From Agrobacterium tumefaciens str. B6 (GTDB lineage Bacteria > Pseudomonadota > Alphaproteobacteria > Rhizobiales > Rhizobiaceae), in assembly GCF_001541315.1 (NCBI RefSeq), contig NZ_LMVK01000050.1, forward strand, positions 124,001 to 188,000: a stretch of DNA of 64,000 nucleotides. The letters run 5' to 3'. This document shows, one piece after another, positions 42,047 to 51,404 of this stretch. Each line of letters begins with the position of its first letter. Within the stretch, counting starts at the first letter, position 1. The position numbers and the translations under genes are program-made. Below the pieces are notes generated by a model that saw only the letters and a program-made list of their open reading frames with translations, made no database searches and was not told the DNA's origin.

Positions 42047-43537
42047 ATGAGCGCAGAACCGCTCCTGTCCCTCAAAAATGTCAAAGTTACCTTCGGCGGC
42101 GTCCGCGCGCTGAAGGGTGTTTCTTTCGAGGTCAATCCGGGTGAAGTGCATTGCCTTGCCGGCGAAAACGGCTGTGGCAAGAGCACGTTGATCAAGGTCA
42201 TAACAGGCGTTTACACGCCCGAAAGCGATGCCGAACTCTATTTCGACGGCAAGCCGATAACCGCGATGACCCCGACGCTTGCGCAATCGCTTGGCATTCA
42301 GGTGATCTGGCAGGATCTGGCGCTGTTTGATGAAATGACTGTGGCTGAAAATATCGGCTTTCAGTACGCGGTAAACGGAAAATACGGGCTGGTCGACAAG
42401 CGCGCCATCGAACAGGCTGCCGAAAAGGCGCTGGCCCGGCTCGGCGTCGAGATCGATCTCGACAAGCCGCTCAAGGAGCTGCCCATCGCCCAGCGCCAGA
42501 TCGTGGCGATTGCGCGCGCGCTGGTCGGGAAAGCGCGGCTCGTTTTCATGGATGAACCGACCGCGTCGCTCACGCAGTCCGAAACCGATTATCTGATCGA
42601 CATCGTCCGCAACCTCTCTGCCTCGGGTGTGGCGGTCGTCTTCGTCTCGCATCGCCTTGCGGAAGTGCTGGAGATTTCAGACCGCATCACCGTTCTGCGG
42701 GATGGATCGCTTGTCGGCGTCTTTCCCGTTGAAGGCATGACCCAGTCACGGGTTACCGAACTGATGACCGGCCGCAATTTCGACAGCGCCGTCATCGCCG
42801 CCGATCACGACGACAAACCTGTTGTTCTCTCGGTGCGCGGGCTGAGCCGGGCCGGCGAATTTGAAGATGTTTCGTTCGATCTGCGGCGGGGAGAAACGCT
42901 CGGCATAACCGGTCTCTTGGGAGCCGGCCGTACGGAACTGGCCTTGACCCTGTTCGGCATGCATCGGGCGCAATCGGGTGAAATTCTCATCGATGGAAAG
43001 AAGGTGGATTTCCATTCCAACCGCGATGCGATCCGGGCGGGCGTCGCCTATCTTTCCGAGGACCGGCTCTCGCTTGGTCTGAACCAGCCGCAGTCCATTG
43101 CCGATAATCTCGTCACGGCCTCTCTCGACCGCTTGCTGAGCGGCGGCCTGATCTCTCCGTCGAAAAAGGCGGATGTCGTTTCCCGCTGGATTTCGGCGCT
43201 CGGCGTCAGGATCGGATTGCCGGAAGATCCGATCCGCACGCTTTCAGGCGGCAACCAGCAGCGTGTGGCGATTGCCAAGTGGCTGGCGATCGGGCCGAAA
43301 ATCCTCATCCTCGACGCGCCGACCGTGGGTGTCGATGTCGGCGCCCGCGCCGGCATCTTCGAAATCGTCCGCAAGCTCGCCGCAGAAGGTCTCTCGATCA
43401 TCGTGATCTCTGACGAGCCGCCGGAAGTCTATTTCAACACCGACAGGGTCATCCACATGGTCGAAGGCCGGTTCCACGCCACCTATGATCCGCGACGCCT
43501 GTCGCTTACCGAACTGGAGTCCGCCATCTATGCGTAG
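42047..43537 (+). CDS. Sugar ABC transporter ATPase, CUT2 type with two fused domains
   Basis: This 496-residue ATPase resembles RbsA/XylG. NBD1 has Walker A GENGCGKST and Walker B LVFMDEPTASL. NBD2 shows the degenerate Walker A GLLGAGRTE expected in this family, signature LSGGNQQRVAIAKWLA and LILDAPTVGVDVG. The start ATG 42047 is preceded by AAGGAG at a rather long 12 bases; GTG 42014 is in frame. The 3' end overlaps the first permease gene by 8 bases. Confidence 0.93.
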   Translation: MSAEPLLSLKNVKVTFGGVRALKGVSFEVNPGEVHCLAGENGCGKSTLIKVITGVYTPESDAELYFDGKPITAMTPTLAQSLGIQVIWQDLALFDEMTVAENIGFQYAVNGKYGLVDKRAIEQAAEKALARLGVEIDLDKPLKELPIAQRQIVAIARALVGKARLVFMDEPTASLTQSETDYLIDIVRNLSASGVAVVFVSHRLAEVLEISDRITVLRDGSLVGVFPVEGMTQSRVTELMTGRNFDSAVIAADHDDKPVVLSVRGLSRAGEFEDVSFDLRRGETLGITGLLGAGRTELALTLFGMHRAQSGEILIDGKKVDFHSNRDAIRAGVAYLSEDRLSLGLNQPQSIADNLVTASLDRLLSGGLISPSKKADVVSRWISALGVRIGLPEDPIRTLSGGNQQRVAIAKWLAIGPKILILDAPTVGVDVGARAGIFEIVRKLAAEGLSIIVISDEPPEVYFNTDRVIHMVEGRFHATYDPRRLSLTELESAIYA

Positions 43538-44546
43538 GCTCATCCTTGGACATACGACCGAATTCACCCTGCTTGTGGTCATGGTGCTGCTCTGCACGGG
43601 ACTGTCCTTCGCGACCGACCGGTTCCTCACCATCTCCAATGCCTTCGATGTGCTGAATGTCTCGGCGGTCAACATCATCTTCGCGGTCGGCCTGCTCGTG
43701 GTGCTGATCTCTGGTGGTATCGACATCTCCTTCGCGGTCGCGGCCTCCGTCGTCCAATATGTGACGGTGCTGGCGCTTAATGCGCTCGGCGGCGGCAACT
43801 GGGCGGAGGGTTTCATCATTGCCGGGGCCGTTGGCCTCGGTCTCGGCTTCGTCAATGCCTTCCTCGTCTGGCGGCTCAACATCATTTCCATCGTCGCGAC
43901 CATCTCCACCTTCAACATCTTCTTCGGGCTGTTGATGTTCTTCACCAAGGGCGTGTCGATCTACGACCTGCCGGAGTGGCTGTCGACGCGCGTGGTGTTT
44001 TACGAGCGTGAGATGCCTGATAGTTCCTGGGTCGAGCTGACGCTGCCCGTTGTCGTCATGATCCTCTGCTGTGTCGCCACCTGGTTCATGATTTCGCGCA
44101 CCACCGTCGGGCGCAAACTTTATGCCTTCGGCGACAATCCGGAAGGCGCTCGCCGCTTCGGCATCAATATCGGCGCCATGCATTACATTTCTTTCGGCTG
44201 GCTCGGCCTGATGGCGGGCATTGCCGGGCTCATGCAGGCGCATTATGCGCAGGAGGTGGTGCCGAACGCGCTTTATGGTCGCGAGCTGGATGTTCTCGCC
44301 GCAACCGTGCTTGGCGGCGCGCGGCTCGGCGGCGGCAAGGGTTCGGTCATCGGCTGCGTGCTCGGGGTGCTGATGGTGTCGATCACCCAGAACGGCCTCA
44401 ACCTGATGGGGGTATCTCCCTTTGCCTTCAAGATGATCGTCGGTGCCATCATTCTCATCGCCATCACGCTCTCTTCCACCCGGTTCGACAAGCTTCTGCC
44501 GAGCGCCTTACGGACATCCGCACAGAAGGGGAGCGCCCAGCGATGA
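43530..44546 (+). CDS. Sugar ABC transporter permease 1 (RbsC-like)
   Basis: This 338-residue membrane protein has eight to ten predicted helices. CUT2 permease hallmarks are visible: LVVLISGGIDISFAVAAS, GRKLYAFGDNPEGARRFGINI and LDVLAATVLGGARLGGGKGSVIGCVLG. The ATG overlaps the ATPase stop, and its own stop overlaps the second permease by 4 bases (ATGA). The pair probably forms a heterodimeric channel. Confidence 0.92.
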   Translation: MRRLILGHTTEFTLLVVMVLLCTGLSFATDRFLTISNAFDVLNVSAVNIIFAVGLLVVLISGGIDISFAVAASVVQYVTVLALNALGGGNWAEGFIIAGAVGLGLGFVNAFLVWRLNIISIVATISTFNIFFGLLMFFTKGVSIYDLPEWLSTRVVFYEREMPDSSWVELTLPVVVMILCCVATWFMISRTTVGRKLYAFGDNPEGARRFGINIGAMHYISFGWLGLMAGIAGLMQAHYAQEVVPNALYGRELDVLAATVLGGARLGGGKGSVIGCVLGVLMVSITQNGLNLMGVSPFAFKMIVGAIILIAITLSSTRFDKLLPSALRTSAQKGSAQR

Positions 44547-45538
44547 GCAGCCTTGTCAGGAAATTCAACGCGATCTTCGGTGCCGATATGGCCGGGCCGG
44601 TCATTGCCTTCATCGCGGTCATGCTCATCTTTGGAACGCTGGCGAACAATTTTCTTTCGCTCGGGACATTCGGTTCGGTCGCCTTCCAGCTTCCGGAGCT
44701 TGGCCTGCTGACACTGGCGATGCTGCTGCCGCTTCTGACGGGCGGTATCAATCTTTCCGTCACCTTCGCCGCCAATCTGTCAGGTCTTGCTGCGGCCTGG
44801 GTGCTGCAGGCCCATGGCGGGGTGGATGCGCCACCGAGCGCATTTTTGCTGGCCTGCCTTGCCGCACTTGTCACCGGCGGGGCTGCCGGTGCCATGACGG
44901 GGGCGGCGATCGCTTACACCCGCGCCCATCCGATCCTTGTGACGTTGTCCATGATGATCTTCCTGCGTGGGCTGGGTGAGTTTCTCACTCGTGGTGGGGA
45001 TGTCTCGGGTTTTCCCGCCTATATGGCGCCGCTTGGCCACGGCACGCTTCTCGGTCTGCCGATCCCGCTTCTGATCTTCATCGTCTGCGTCGGGCTCTGG
45101 CATGTGCTGCTGACGCGCACCAAGCTTGGCTTCGGCCTGTTGATGATCGGCTCGAACATCGAGGCCGCGCGTTATTCCGGCCTCAATACGCGCAAGATTC
45201 AGGTTCTCGTTTACACGCTCTCGGGTCTGATGTGTGCGGTTGCCGGCATCATCATGCTTGCCCGTTTCAATTCCGTCCGTGTCGGCCACGGGGAATCCTA
45301 TCTGCTGATCACGGTGCTGGCGGCATTCCTCGGCGGCATCAATCCGTTCGGCGGTTTCGGTCGGGTGCTGCCGGTTTTCGTCGCGCTCATCGTTCTCCAA
45401 CTCGTGTCGTCGGGCCTCAATCTTCTCGGCGCCAACCAGCATCTGGCAACGGCGCTCTGGGGTGTACTGATGATTGTCGTCATGGCGGCGCGCGGCCTGT
45501 TTTCAAGTTACTTCGCATCTCTCAGAAAGAAGGTATGA
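44543..45538 (+). CDS. Sugar ABC transporter permease 2 (RbsC-like)
   Basis: This 331-residue permease is related to its neighbour. Markers are LLPLLTGGINLSVTFAANL, GFGLLMIGSNIEAARYSGLNTRKIQ and LITVLAAFLGGINPFGGFGRV. Two distinct permeases are less common than homodimeric RbsC and occur in some AI-2- or rhamnose-type systems. The stop is followed one base later by the GTG start of the first epimerase. Confidence 0.92.
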   Translation: MSSLVRKFNAIFGADMAGPVIAFIAVMLIFGTLANNFLSLGTFGSVAFQLPELGLLTLAMLLPLLTGGINLSVTFAANLSGLAAAWVLQAHGGVDAPPSAFLLACLAALVTGGAAGAMTGAAIAYTRAHPILVTLSMMIFLRGLGEFLTRGGDVSGFPAYMAPLGHGTLLGLPIPLLIFIVCVGLWHVLLTRTKLGFGLLMIGSNIEAARYSGLNTRKIQVLVYTLSGLMCAVAGIIMLARFNSVRVGHGESYLLITVLAAFLGGINPFGGFGRVLPVFVALIVLQLVSSGLNLLGANQHLATALWGVLMIVVMAARGLFSSYFASLRKKV

Positions 45539-45539
45539 C

Positions 45540-46388
45540 GTGAAAGGCTTCGGTGTTCACGCAATGATGTGGTCTCTGAAATGGGACCACGAAAACGCCA
45601 GACGGTCCATTGCCGCTGCGGCGGATTACGGTCAGGATTTCATCGAGATTCCGCTCATCGATATCCTCTCCGTCGATGCAAAATTCACGCGCGGTTTGCT
45701 GGAGAAGTACCGTCTGCGCGCCGTCTGTTCGCTCGTGCTGCCGGAGCCCGCCTGGGCGTCTGTACGTCCCGACGCGGCAATCGACCATCTGAACGCCGCG
45801 CTCGACAAGGCTGCAGAAATAGGTGCGGAAGCGCTGACGGGGGTCACCTATGGCGGCACCAATGAGCGAACCGGATTTCCCCCGACACAGGGTGAATATG
45901 ACAACCTGACAAGGGCGCTTTCGCGGGCTGCCGGCCACGCGAAAACGCTCGGCCTGCAATTCGGCATCGAGACCGTGAACCGCTACGAGAACCATCTGCT
46001 CAATTCCGCCGAACAGGCGGTGGCGGTGGTCGAACGTATCGGTGCCGATAACATCTTTATCCATCTCGATACCTTCCACATGAACATGGAGGAAAAGGGT
46101 ATCGCAAACGGCATCATCACCGCCCGCAACCACCTGAAATACATGCATATGTCGGAAAGCGACCGCGGCACGCCGGGGTTTGGCAACGTTGCCTGGGACG
46201 AAGTGTTTTCCGCACTCGCCGCCATCGGTTTCAAGGGCGTGCTGACGCTCGAAAGTTTTGTCGCGATGCCGAAGGACATGGCGGGCGCGATTTCGACCTG
46301 GCGGCCGGTTGCGCCCAGCGCTGACGAGGTTCTCGACAAGGGCCTGGCATTCCTGCGCGACAAGGCGAACCAGTACCGGATTTTCTGA
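45540..46388 (+). CDS. Sugar 3-epimerase/isomerase of the AP-endonuclease-like TIM-barrel family
   Basis: This 282-residue metal-dependent epimerase is related to D-tagatose/D-allulose 3-epimerases. All four metal ligands align: Glu144 (GIETVNRYE), Asp177 (HLDTFHMN), His203 (YMHMSES) and Glu238 (TLESF). It starts with GTG at 45540, with AAGAAGG upstream. It is clearly distinct from the second epimerase at 47146. It may act on a different ketose, or on an imported sugar before the second enzyme. Substrate is not deducible from sequence alone. Confidence 0.85.
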   Translation: MKGFGVHAMMWSLKWDHENARRSIAAAADYGQDFIEIPLIDILSVDAKFTRGLLEKYRLRAVCSLVLPEPAWASVRPDAAIDHLNAALDKAAEIGAEALTGVTYGGTNERTGFPPTQGEYDNLTRALSRAAGHAKTLGLQFGIETVNRYENHLLNSAEQAVAVVERIGADNIFIHLDTFHMNMEEKGIANGIITARNHLKYMHMSESDRGTPGFGNVAWDEVFSALAAIGFKGVLTLESFVAMPKDMAGAISTWRPVAPSADEVLDKGLAFLRDKANQYRIF

Positions 46389-46414
46389 CAGTACCCATTA
46401 TCGAGGCGAGCACC

Positions 46415-47080
46415 TTGAACACTATTGACGATAACGCCCGTGAAATTGCGGGCCTGACCCTCAAGCGTCTTGCCGGCGCCAATGGGCGGCGTGTGATGAT
46501 TGCGATCGCCGGTGCGCCCGGATCGGGAAAGTCCACCATTGCCGAGCATGTGGTTGACGTCTTGAACGCAGGCGAAAGCGTGTCTGCAGCGCTCTTTCCG
46601 ATGGATGGCTTTCATTATGACGATGCCGTGCTGGAAGAGATGAAGCGCCGTCCCTTCAAGGGCGCAATCGATACCTTCGATGCTCACGGCTTGCGCCACA
46701 TGCTTGAGCGCCTGAAGGCCAATGAGGACGATGTCGTCGCTGTCCCAGTCTTTGATCGCGCGATTGAAATTGCCCGCGCAGGCGGCCGTCTCATCCCGCA
46801 ATCCGTCGATGTCATCGTCTGTGAGGGCAATTATCTCCTTGCCAGCCAGTCGCCCTGGGACCGTCTCAAACAGATTTTTGACCTGACTGTCTTTGTCGAT
46901 GTCGATGAGGACGACCTGCGTGCACGGCTGAGAGAGCGTTGGCGCAGTTTTGGCCTCGGTGAAGACGAGATCAATCGCAAGGTTGAAGAGAACGACCTTC
47001 CGAACGGCCGGTTCATCATTTCCGCGAACACAGAGCCGGATCTTCATATCGGAAATCCGGGAAGCAAGCCGACTTCCTGA
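46415..47080 (+). CDS. P-loop kinase, FrcK/uridine-kinase-like
   Basis: This 221-residue small-molecule kinase has P-loop GAPGSGKS (33-40), the LFPMDGFHYDDAV substrate segment and VIVCEGNYLL as Walker B region. RLRERWRSFGLGEDE supplies the lid arginines. This fold matches the FrcK protein of rhizobial fructose importer operons and the PanK/Udk kinases. It starts with TTG at 46415 (GAGG 8 bases before). Between two epimerases it would phosphorylate the resulting ketose, plausibly fructose; direct evidence is lacking. Confidence 0.82.
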   Translation: MNTIDDNAREIAGLTLKRLAGANGRRVMIAIAGAPGSGKSTIAEHVVDVLNAGESVSAALFPMDGFHYDDAVLEEMKRRPFKGAIDTFDAHGLRHMLERLKANEDDVVAVPVFDRAIEIARAGGRLIPQSVDVIVCEGNYLLASQSPWDRLKQIFDLTVFVDVDEDDLRARLRERWRSFGLGEDEINRKVEENDLPNGRFIISANTEPDLHIGNPGSKPTS

Positions 47081-47145
47081 AGCCGGCTGAACCGCTGTCC
47101 CGCCCAAATTCAAATTCAGCGAAACAGAAAGCGAAAGAGATCCCC

Positions 47146-48015
47146 ATGAAACACGGCATCTATTATTCTTACTGGGAACATGAATGGAGCGCCAAGTTCG
47201 GCCCCTATATCGAGAAGGTCGCCAAGCTCGGTTTCGATATCATCGAAGTCGCCGCCCACCACATCAATGAATATAGCGATGCCGAGCTCGCCGTGATCAG
47301 GCAGAGCGCGAAGGATAACGGCATCATCCTCACCGCCGGCATCGGCCCGTCGAAAACCAAAAACCTGTCGTCCGAGGATGCTGCCGTGCGCGCAGCCGGC
47401 AAGGCATTTTTTGAGCAGACGCTCGCCAATGTCGCCAAGCTCGATATCCACACAATCGGCGGCGCGTTGCATTCCTATTGGCCGATCGACTATTCGCAGC
47501 CGGTCGACAAGGCAGGTGATTATGCGCGCGGCGTCGAGGGCATCAATGGCATTGCCGATGTCGCCAATGATCTCGGCATCAACCTTTGCATCGAAGTCCT
47601 CAACCGCTTTGAAAATCATGTGCTCAACACGGCGGCCGAAGGCGTCGCCTTCGTCAAGGATGTCGGCAAGAACAATGTGAAGGTCATGCTGGATACCTTC
47701 CACATGAATATCGAGGAAGACAGTTTTGGCGAAGCCATCCGCACGGCCGGCCCGCTTCTCGGTCATTTCCACACCGGTGAGAGCAATCGCCGCGTACCGG
47801 GCAAGGGCAGGATGCCCTGGCACGAAATTGGCCTGGCCCTTCGCGATATCAATTACACCGGTGCCGTTGTCATGGAGCCCTTTGTCAAGACCGGCGGTAC
47901 GATCGGCTCTGACATCAAGGTGTGGCGCGATCTCAGCGGCGGCGCCGATGTCGCGAAAATGGACGAGGACGCCCGCAATGCCCTGGCATTCTCCCGTTTC
48001 GTCCTTGGCGGCTGA
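47146..48015 (+). CDS. dpe: D-allulose (D-psicose) 3-epimerase
   Basis: This 289-residue Mn2+ enzyme interconverts D-allulose and D-fructose at C3. The sequence matches, from memory, the well-known A. tumefaciens enzyme except at a few positions. The metal ligands fall at the published places: Glu150 (LCIEVLNRFE), Asp183 (MLDTFHMN), His209 (GHFHTGES) and Glu244 (VMEPF). It has a typical start MKHGIYYSYWEHEW. It is the last gene of the importer-epimerase-kinase operon, so the operon most likely feeds allulose into fructose metabolism. Confidence 0.95.
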   Translation: MKHGIYYSYWEHEWSAKFGPYIEKVAKLGFDIIEVAAHHINEYSDAELAVIRQSAKDNGIILTAGIGPSKTKNLSSEDAAVRAAGKAFFEQTLANVAKLDIHTIGGALHSYWPIDYSQPVDKAGDYARGVEGINGIADVANDLGINLCIEVLNRFENHVLNTAAEGVAFVKDVGKNNVKVMLDTFHMNIEEDSFGEAIRTAGPLLGHFHTGESNRRVPGKGRMPWHEIGLALRDINYTGAVVMEPFVKTGGTIGSDIKVWRDLSGGADVAKMDEDARNALAFSRFVLGG

Positions 48016-48174
48016 TACGCCATAAGCGCGTTGACCGGGCGGCCGCCATCCGTCGCCCGGACAACCACCGCTATGTCCGTCCGCCATCGCCGAGTTGAAA
48101 TGACAGCCGCTTGTGGGCTAAAGCACTGATGTCTCTTCAGGATCAAAACGATCCGCCCAGGACCATTGGTTTGC

Positions 48175-49170
48175 ATGATCCCTGTCGCATTGCCCTCCGT
48201 CGAAGCGCTGCTTCTCCTTGCCTTCTTTCTCGTCACGACCCTTGTGTGGGTCGTCTGGACGTTGTTGCTGTTCGTCCGATACGTGAGCGGCCGCTGGAAG
48301 CGCCCGATGATCCTGCCTTACGGGCTGGTGACCGCCGTTGCGCTTTTCACGTTCTTTCGGTTCGGTGATTTTTATCTGCAGATGAGTGCTTACGACAGGG
48401 AAAGAGCGGCAAGCTATCGGCCGGAACTCTCCGAGCCGGCGCGCCTTGGCGGGATCGATATGCCCAAGGGTACGAAACTTGAACTGGCCATTGCCGATAG
48501 CAGGCAGGCCTTCAACCGGGCCGTGTTTCCGCATCCGGTGCGGATCGCTGATATCGATGCCATCGAGATCGCCCGTTATATCGCGATAAAGACCAATGAG
48601 AATTACGAAACGATCGGCTTTACCCCTGGCAACATGCGCATAACCGGCAATGGAGTGACCACCCAGAGCGGCTGGCGCTGCGACGCGACGCAGCCGGTTG
48701 AGTTCGATCTCTTGCCCGATGGCGGCATTTCCGCCTTCAGCAAATGCATTCTCGCCGATGGCAATGTTGTCGACGGTATCAGCCTGCCGCAAGGCACGTC
48801 CCTGCGTGCCTCCACCGGTAATGTCTACACCGACGGCTTTGTCGATTCAGACAGATGGGTTCTCGACACGCCGCAGGAGCAGACCGTTCACATCGACAGT
48901 TTCGATCTTTCGGAAGTAACGCTTGCCCTTGATGGCAACCAAAAACTCCACGAAATCAGCAGAGGTGTCCTGTCAAAAGATGCAACGCTCGGAACGCTTC
49001 ACCATGCCGCCGGAACCAATATTCGTTATAATGCCCGGCATCTTCGCAACGGCTATCCCGGCGCATGGTTGATAATCCCGCTTCTGCCTGCCCCCGATGC
49101 TCTACCGGTTCCGTCGCATGATATTGTGCAGGGCAGGGACGGAAAGGTTCTGTCCACCTCTGCGGATTGA
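48175..49170 (+). CDS. Hypothetical membrane-anchored protein
   Basis: I do not recognise a family. The 331-residue chain has two N-terminal membrane helices (about 10-35 and 45-60) and a large soluble part, probably outside the cytoplasm. The C-terminal half repeats beta-rich, aspartate-rich phrases (LPDGGISAFSKCILADGNVVDGISLPQGTSLR; YTDGFVDSDRW), suggesting a beta-helix or beta-sandwich. Two cysteines (WRCDATQ, SKCILAD) could form a disulphide. ATG 48175 is chosen; TTG 48166 is in frame. It stands alone between the allulose and ectoine clusters. Confidence 0.72.
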   Translation: MIPVALPSVEALLLLAFFLVTTLVWVVWTLLLFVRYVSGRWKRPMILPYGLVTAVALFTFFRFGDFYLQMSAYDRERAASYRPELSEPARLGGIDMPKGTKLELAIADSRQAFNRAVFPHPVRIADIDAIEIARYIAIKTNENYETIGFTPGNMRITGNGVTTQSGWRCDATQPVEFDLLPDGGISAFSKCILADGNVVDGISLPQGTSLRASTGNVYTDGFVDSDRWVLDTPQEQTVHIDSFDLSEVTLALDGNQKLHEISRGVLSKDATLGTLHHAAGTNIRYNARHLRNGYPGAWLIIPLLPAPDALPVPSHDIVQGRDGKVLSTSAD

Positions 49171-49196
49171 TTGCATGAGGGAGGGGCAACCAAAAT

Positions 49197-49976
49197 TCAT
49201 CGCAAGACGGAAGCGAGAAATTCGCGTGTACGGTCTTCTTTCGGCTGGCCAAAAATCTCGTCCGGTTTTCCCTGTTCGCAGATACGGCCTTTGTCAAAGA
49301 AACAGACGCGGTCCGATACTTCCCGGGCAAAGCGCATTTCGTGGGTGACGAGAAGCATCGTCAGATCATGCTCATGGGCCAGATCGCGGATGACGGACAG
49401 GACTTCCCCCACCAGTTGCGGATCCAGCGCCGAGGTCGGCTCATCGAAAAGCAGGACACGCGGACGCATGGCGAGCGAGCGGGCAATGGCGACACGCTGC
49501 TGTTGCCCACCGGAAAGCTGCACCGGATAATGGTCCTTCTTGTCCGCCAGCCCGACCATCTTCAGCAAGTCGATTGCGCGCGCTTCCGCCTCCGCGCGGC
49601 CGATGCCCAAAACCCGAACCGGCGCCTCCACGATGTTGCGGAGCACCGTCATATGCGGAAAGAGATTGAAGCTCTGGAAAACCATGCCGACATGATTTCG
49701 GATCTGCCGCAGATGCTTTTCCGAGGCCTTGAAAGGGCCTTTGCCTCCTTGCTCATGGTAGGACATGTCGGCAAGGGTCAGCCTTCCCTCCTGGAACGGT
49801 TCCAGCGTCATGAGAATACGCAGAACCGTCGACTTGCCGGAGCCGGACGGACCGATGAGGGTGACTTTTTCGCCCTTTGCCACGTTGAAATTGAACTGGT
49901 CGAGTACCGTCAAAATGCCGAAGCGCTTCGTGACATCGGAAAATTCGATCAGTGGCTGATTGGTGTTGTTTGTCAT
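49197..49976 (-). CDS. ehuA: Ectoine/hydroxyectoine ABC transporter ATPase
   Basis: This 259-residue polar-amino-acid-type ATPase has Walker [10 protein letters not shown] (42-50), signature [16 protein letters not shown], Walker [14 protein letters not shown] and switch [22 protein letters not shown]. Its start overlaps the stop of ehuD by 4 bases. It is the distal gene of the eut-ehu operon. Assignment as EhuA rests on the flanking receptor and ectoine catabolic genes. Confidence 0.9.
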   Translation of the reverse strand: MTNNTNQPLIEFSDVTKRFGILTVLDQFNFNVAKGEKVTLIGPSGSGKSTVLRILMTLEPFQEGRLTLADMSYHEQGGKGPFKASEKHLRQIRNHVGMVFQSFNLFPHMTVLRNIVEAPVRVLGIGRAEAEARAIDLLKMVGLADKKDHYPVQLSGGQQQRVAIARSLAMRPRVLLFDEPTSALDPQLVGEVLSVIRDLAHEHDLTMLLVTHEMRFAREVSDRVCFFDKGRICEQGKPDEIFGQPKEDRTREFLASVLR

Positions 49977-50665
49977 CGCAAGGGTATTCCTGCTTTTGGA
50001 AGCGCCCTTTGCAGGCGGCTGAGGCCTGCCGAGCAGATTATTGTCAGAAGGAGGAAGATCAGGCCGACAAGCGTCAGCGGCACCAGATATTCGAAGGTGC
50101 GTTCGCCGATCATATTGGCAAGCCCCATCATCTCGAGAACGGTGACGACGGAAAGCACCGGCGTTTCCTTGATCATGGCGACAAGATAGTTGCCCATCGC
50201 CGGAACGATGCGCGGGATCGCCTGGGGAATGATGATGTCGCGATAGGTCTGCATAGGCGTCAGGTTCAGCGCCGTTGCCGCTTCCCACTGGCCGTGGTGC
50301 ACCGCCTCTATGCCGCCGCGATAGACCTCGGAAGTATAGGCGGCATATTGCAGGCCAAGTGCTAACGCGCCGGTCAGAAAAGCGGGCAGAACGATGCCGA
50401 AATCCGGAAGCACGTAATAAAGGAAGAAGAGCTGCACCAGAAGCGGCGTATCGCGAAGGAACTCGACAATCAGCGCGGTGGGCCAGGAGATCGTCTTGAC
50501 GCGGCTGCGGCGCAGCAGCGCAAAGACAAGCCCCAGAACCAGCGCGATCGCAAAGCCTGCGGCGGCCGCTTTCAGCGTTACCGTCAGGCCAATCAGGATG
50601 ATGGGCAGGATCGAGGTTGTGTAGGTGAGCCAGGTGGTCGTGTCCCATTCGTAACCATACATCAT
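49973..50665 (-). CDS. ehuD: Ectoine ABC transporter permease EhuD
   Basis: This 230-residue HisM/GlnP-type permease has about five helices. The family motif [24 protein letters not shown] and EAA loop [38 protein letters not shown] are intact. Start ATG 50665 (or the adjacent ATG) has AAGGAT upstream. It forms the channel with EhuC. Confidence 0.88.
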   Translation of the reverse strand: MMYGYEWDTTTWLTYTTSILPIILIGLTVTLKAAAAGFAIALVLGLVFALLRRSRVKTISWPTALIVEFLRDTPLLVQLFFLYYVLPDFGIVLPAFLTGALALGLQYAAYTSEVYRGGIEAVHHGQWEAATALNLTPMQTYRDIIIPQAIPRIVPAMGNYLVAMIKETPVLSVVTVLEMMGLANMIGERTFEYLVPLTLVGLIFLLLTIICSAGLSRLQRALPKAGIPLR

Positions 50666-50677
50666 GACAGGATATCC

Positions 50678-51343
50678 TTACGAATGGCGGGTGCGCGGGA
50701 AGACGTTGCCGCGCCGCACGAAGTGCTCGATCACCCGGATGACGACCATGAGGATCAGGGACATCGCGAAATAGCAAAGCAGCGTGATCGAATAGATGCT
50801 GGCGCTATCCAGCGTCAGGTTGCGGATCGACTGCGCCGCGAAGGTGAGGTCGGCAATGGAGATCAGTGACACGAGCGAGGAAAGCTTCAGCGTCTCGATC
50901 GCCAGATTGCCGAATGCCGGCATCATCTCAACAACGGCCTGCGGCAGCGAGATGCGAAAGAGCGTCTGCAGGCGTGTAAAATTCAGCGCTCTTGCTGCCT
51001 CCAGCTGCTGCACTGAGCCTGAAGACAGCGCGCCGCGAACGATTTCCGCGCCATAACCGCCGGCGTGGGCGGCAAGCACCAGCACACCCGTGGTGATCGG
51101 ATCAAAACTCAACCCAACCAGCGGCAGGGCGTAATAGAACCAGAAAAGCTGCACCAGCAGCGAGGTGCCGCGAAACACTTCCGTGTAACAGAGCGCGATG
51201 GCCGACAGGATCGGTCCTCCCTCGACGCGCAGAATGCCAAAGAAGAAGGCGAGAGCCGTGCCGACGACAAGGGCTGCCAGCGTGATCGTCATGGTGACGA
51301 CGGCGCCTTGCCACAACATCGGCAGGTAAGCGGTCATGTCCAT
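50678..51343 (-). CDS. ehuC: Ectoine ABC transporter permease EhuC
   Basis: This 221-residue HisM/GlnP-type permease has [25 protein letters not shown] and the EAA loop [39 protein letters not shown]. The start is set at ATG 51343 ([13 protein letters not shown]). A longer open frame reaching 51601 lies inside ehuB on another frame and is not used. It is followed 12 bases later by ehuD. Confidence 0.88.
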   Translation of the reverse strand: MDMTAYLPMLWQGAVVTMTITLAALVVGTALAFFFGILRVEGGPILSAIALCYTEVFRGTSLLVQLFWFYYALPLVGLSFDPITTGVLVLAAHAGGYGAEIVRGALSSGSVQQLEAARALNFTRLQTLFRISLPQAVVEMMPAFGNLAIETLKLSSLVSLISIADLTFAAQSIRNLTLDSASIYSITLLCYFAMSLILMVVIRVIEHFVRRGNVFPRTRHS

Positions 51344-51404
51344 CTGGAGTTTTCCCGAGTTCTTGATGAACGGCGCCCGGATATGCCCCGGGCGCCGGCT
51401 GGCA

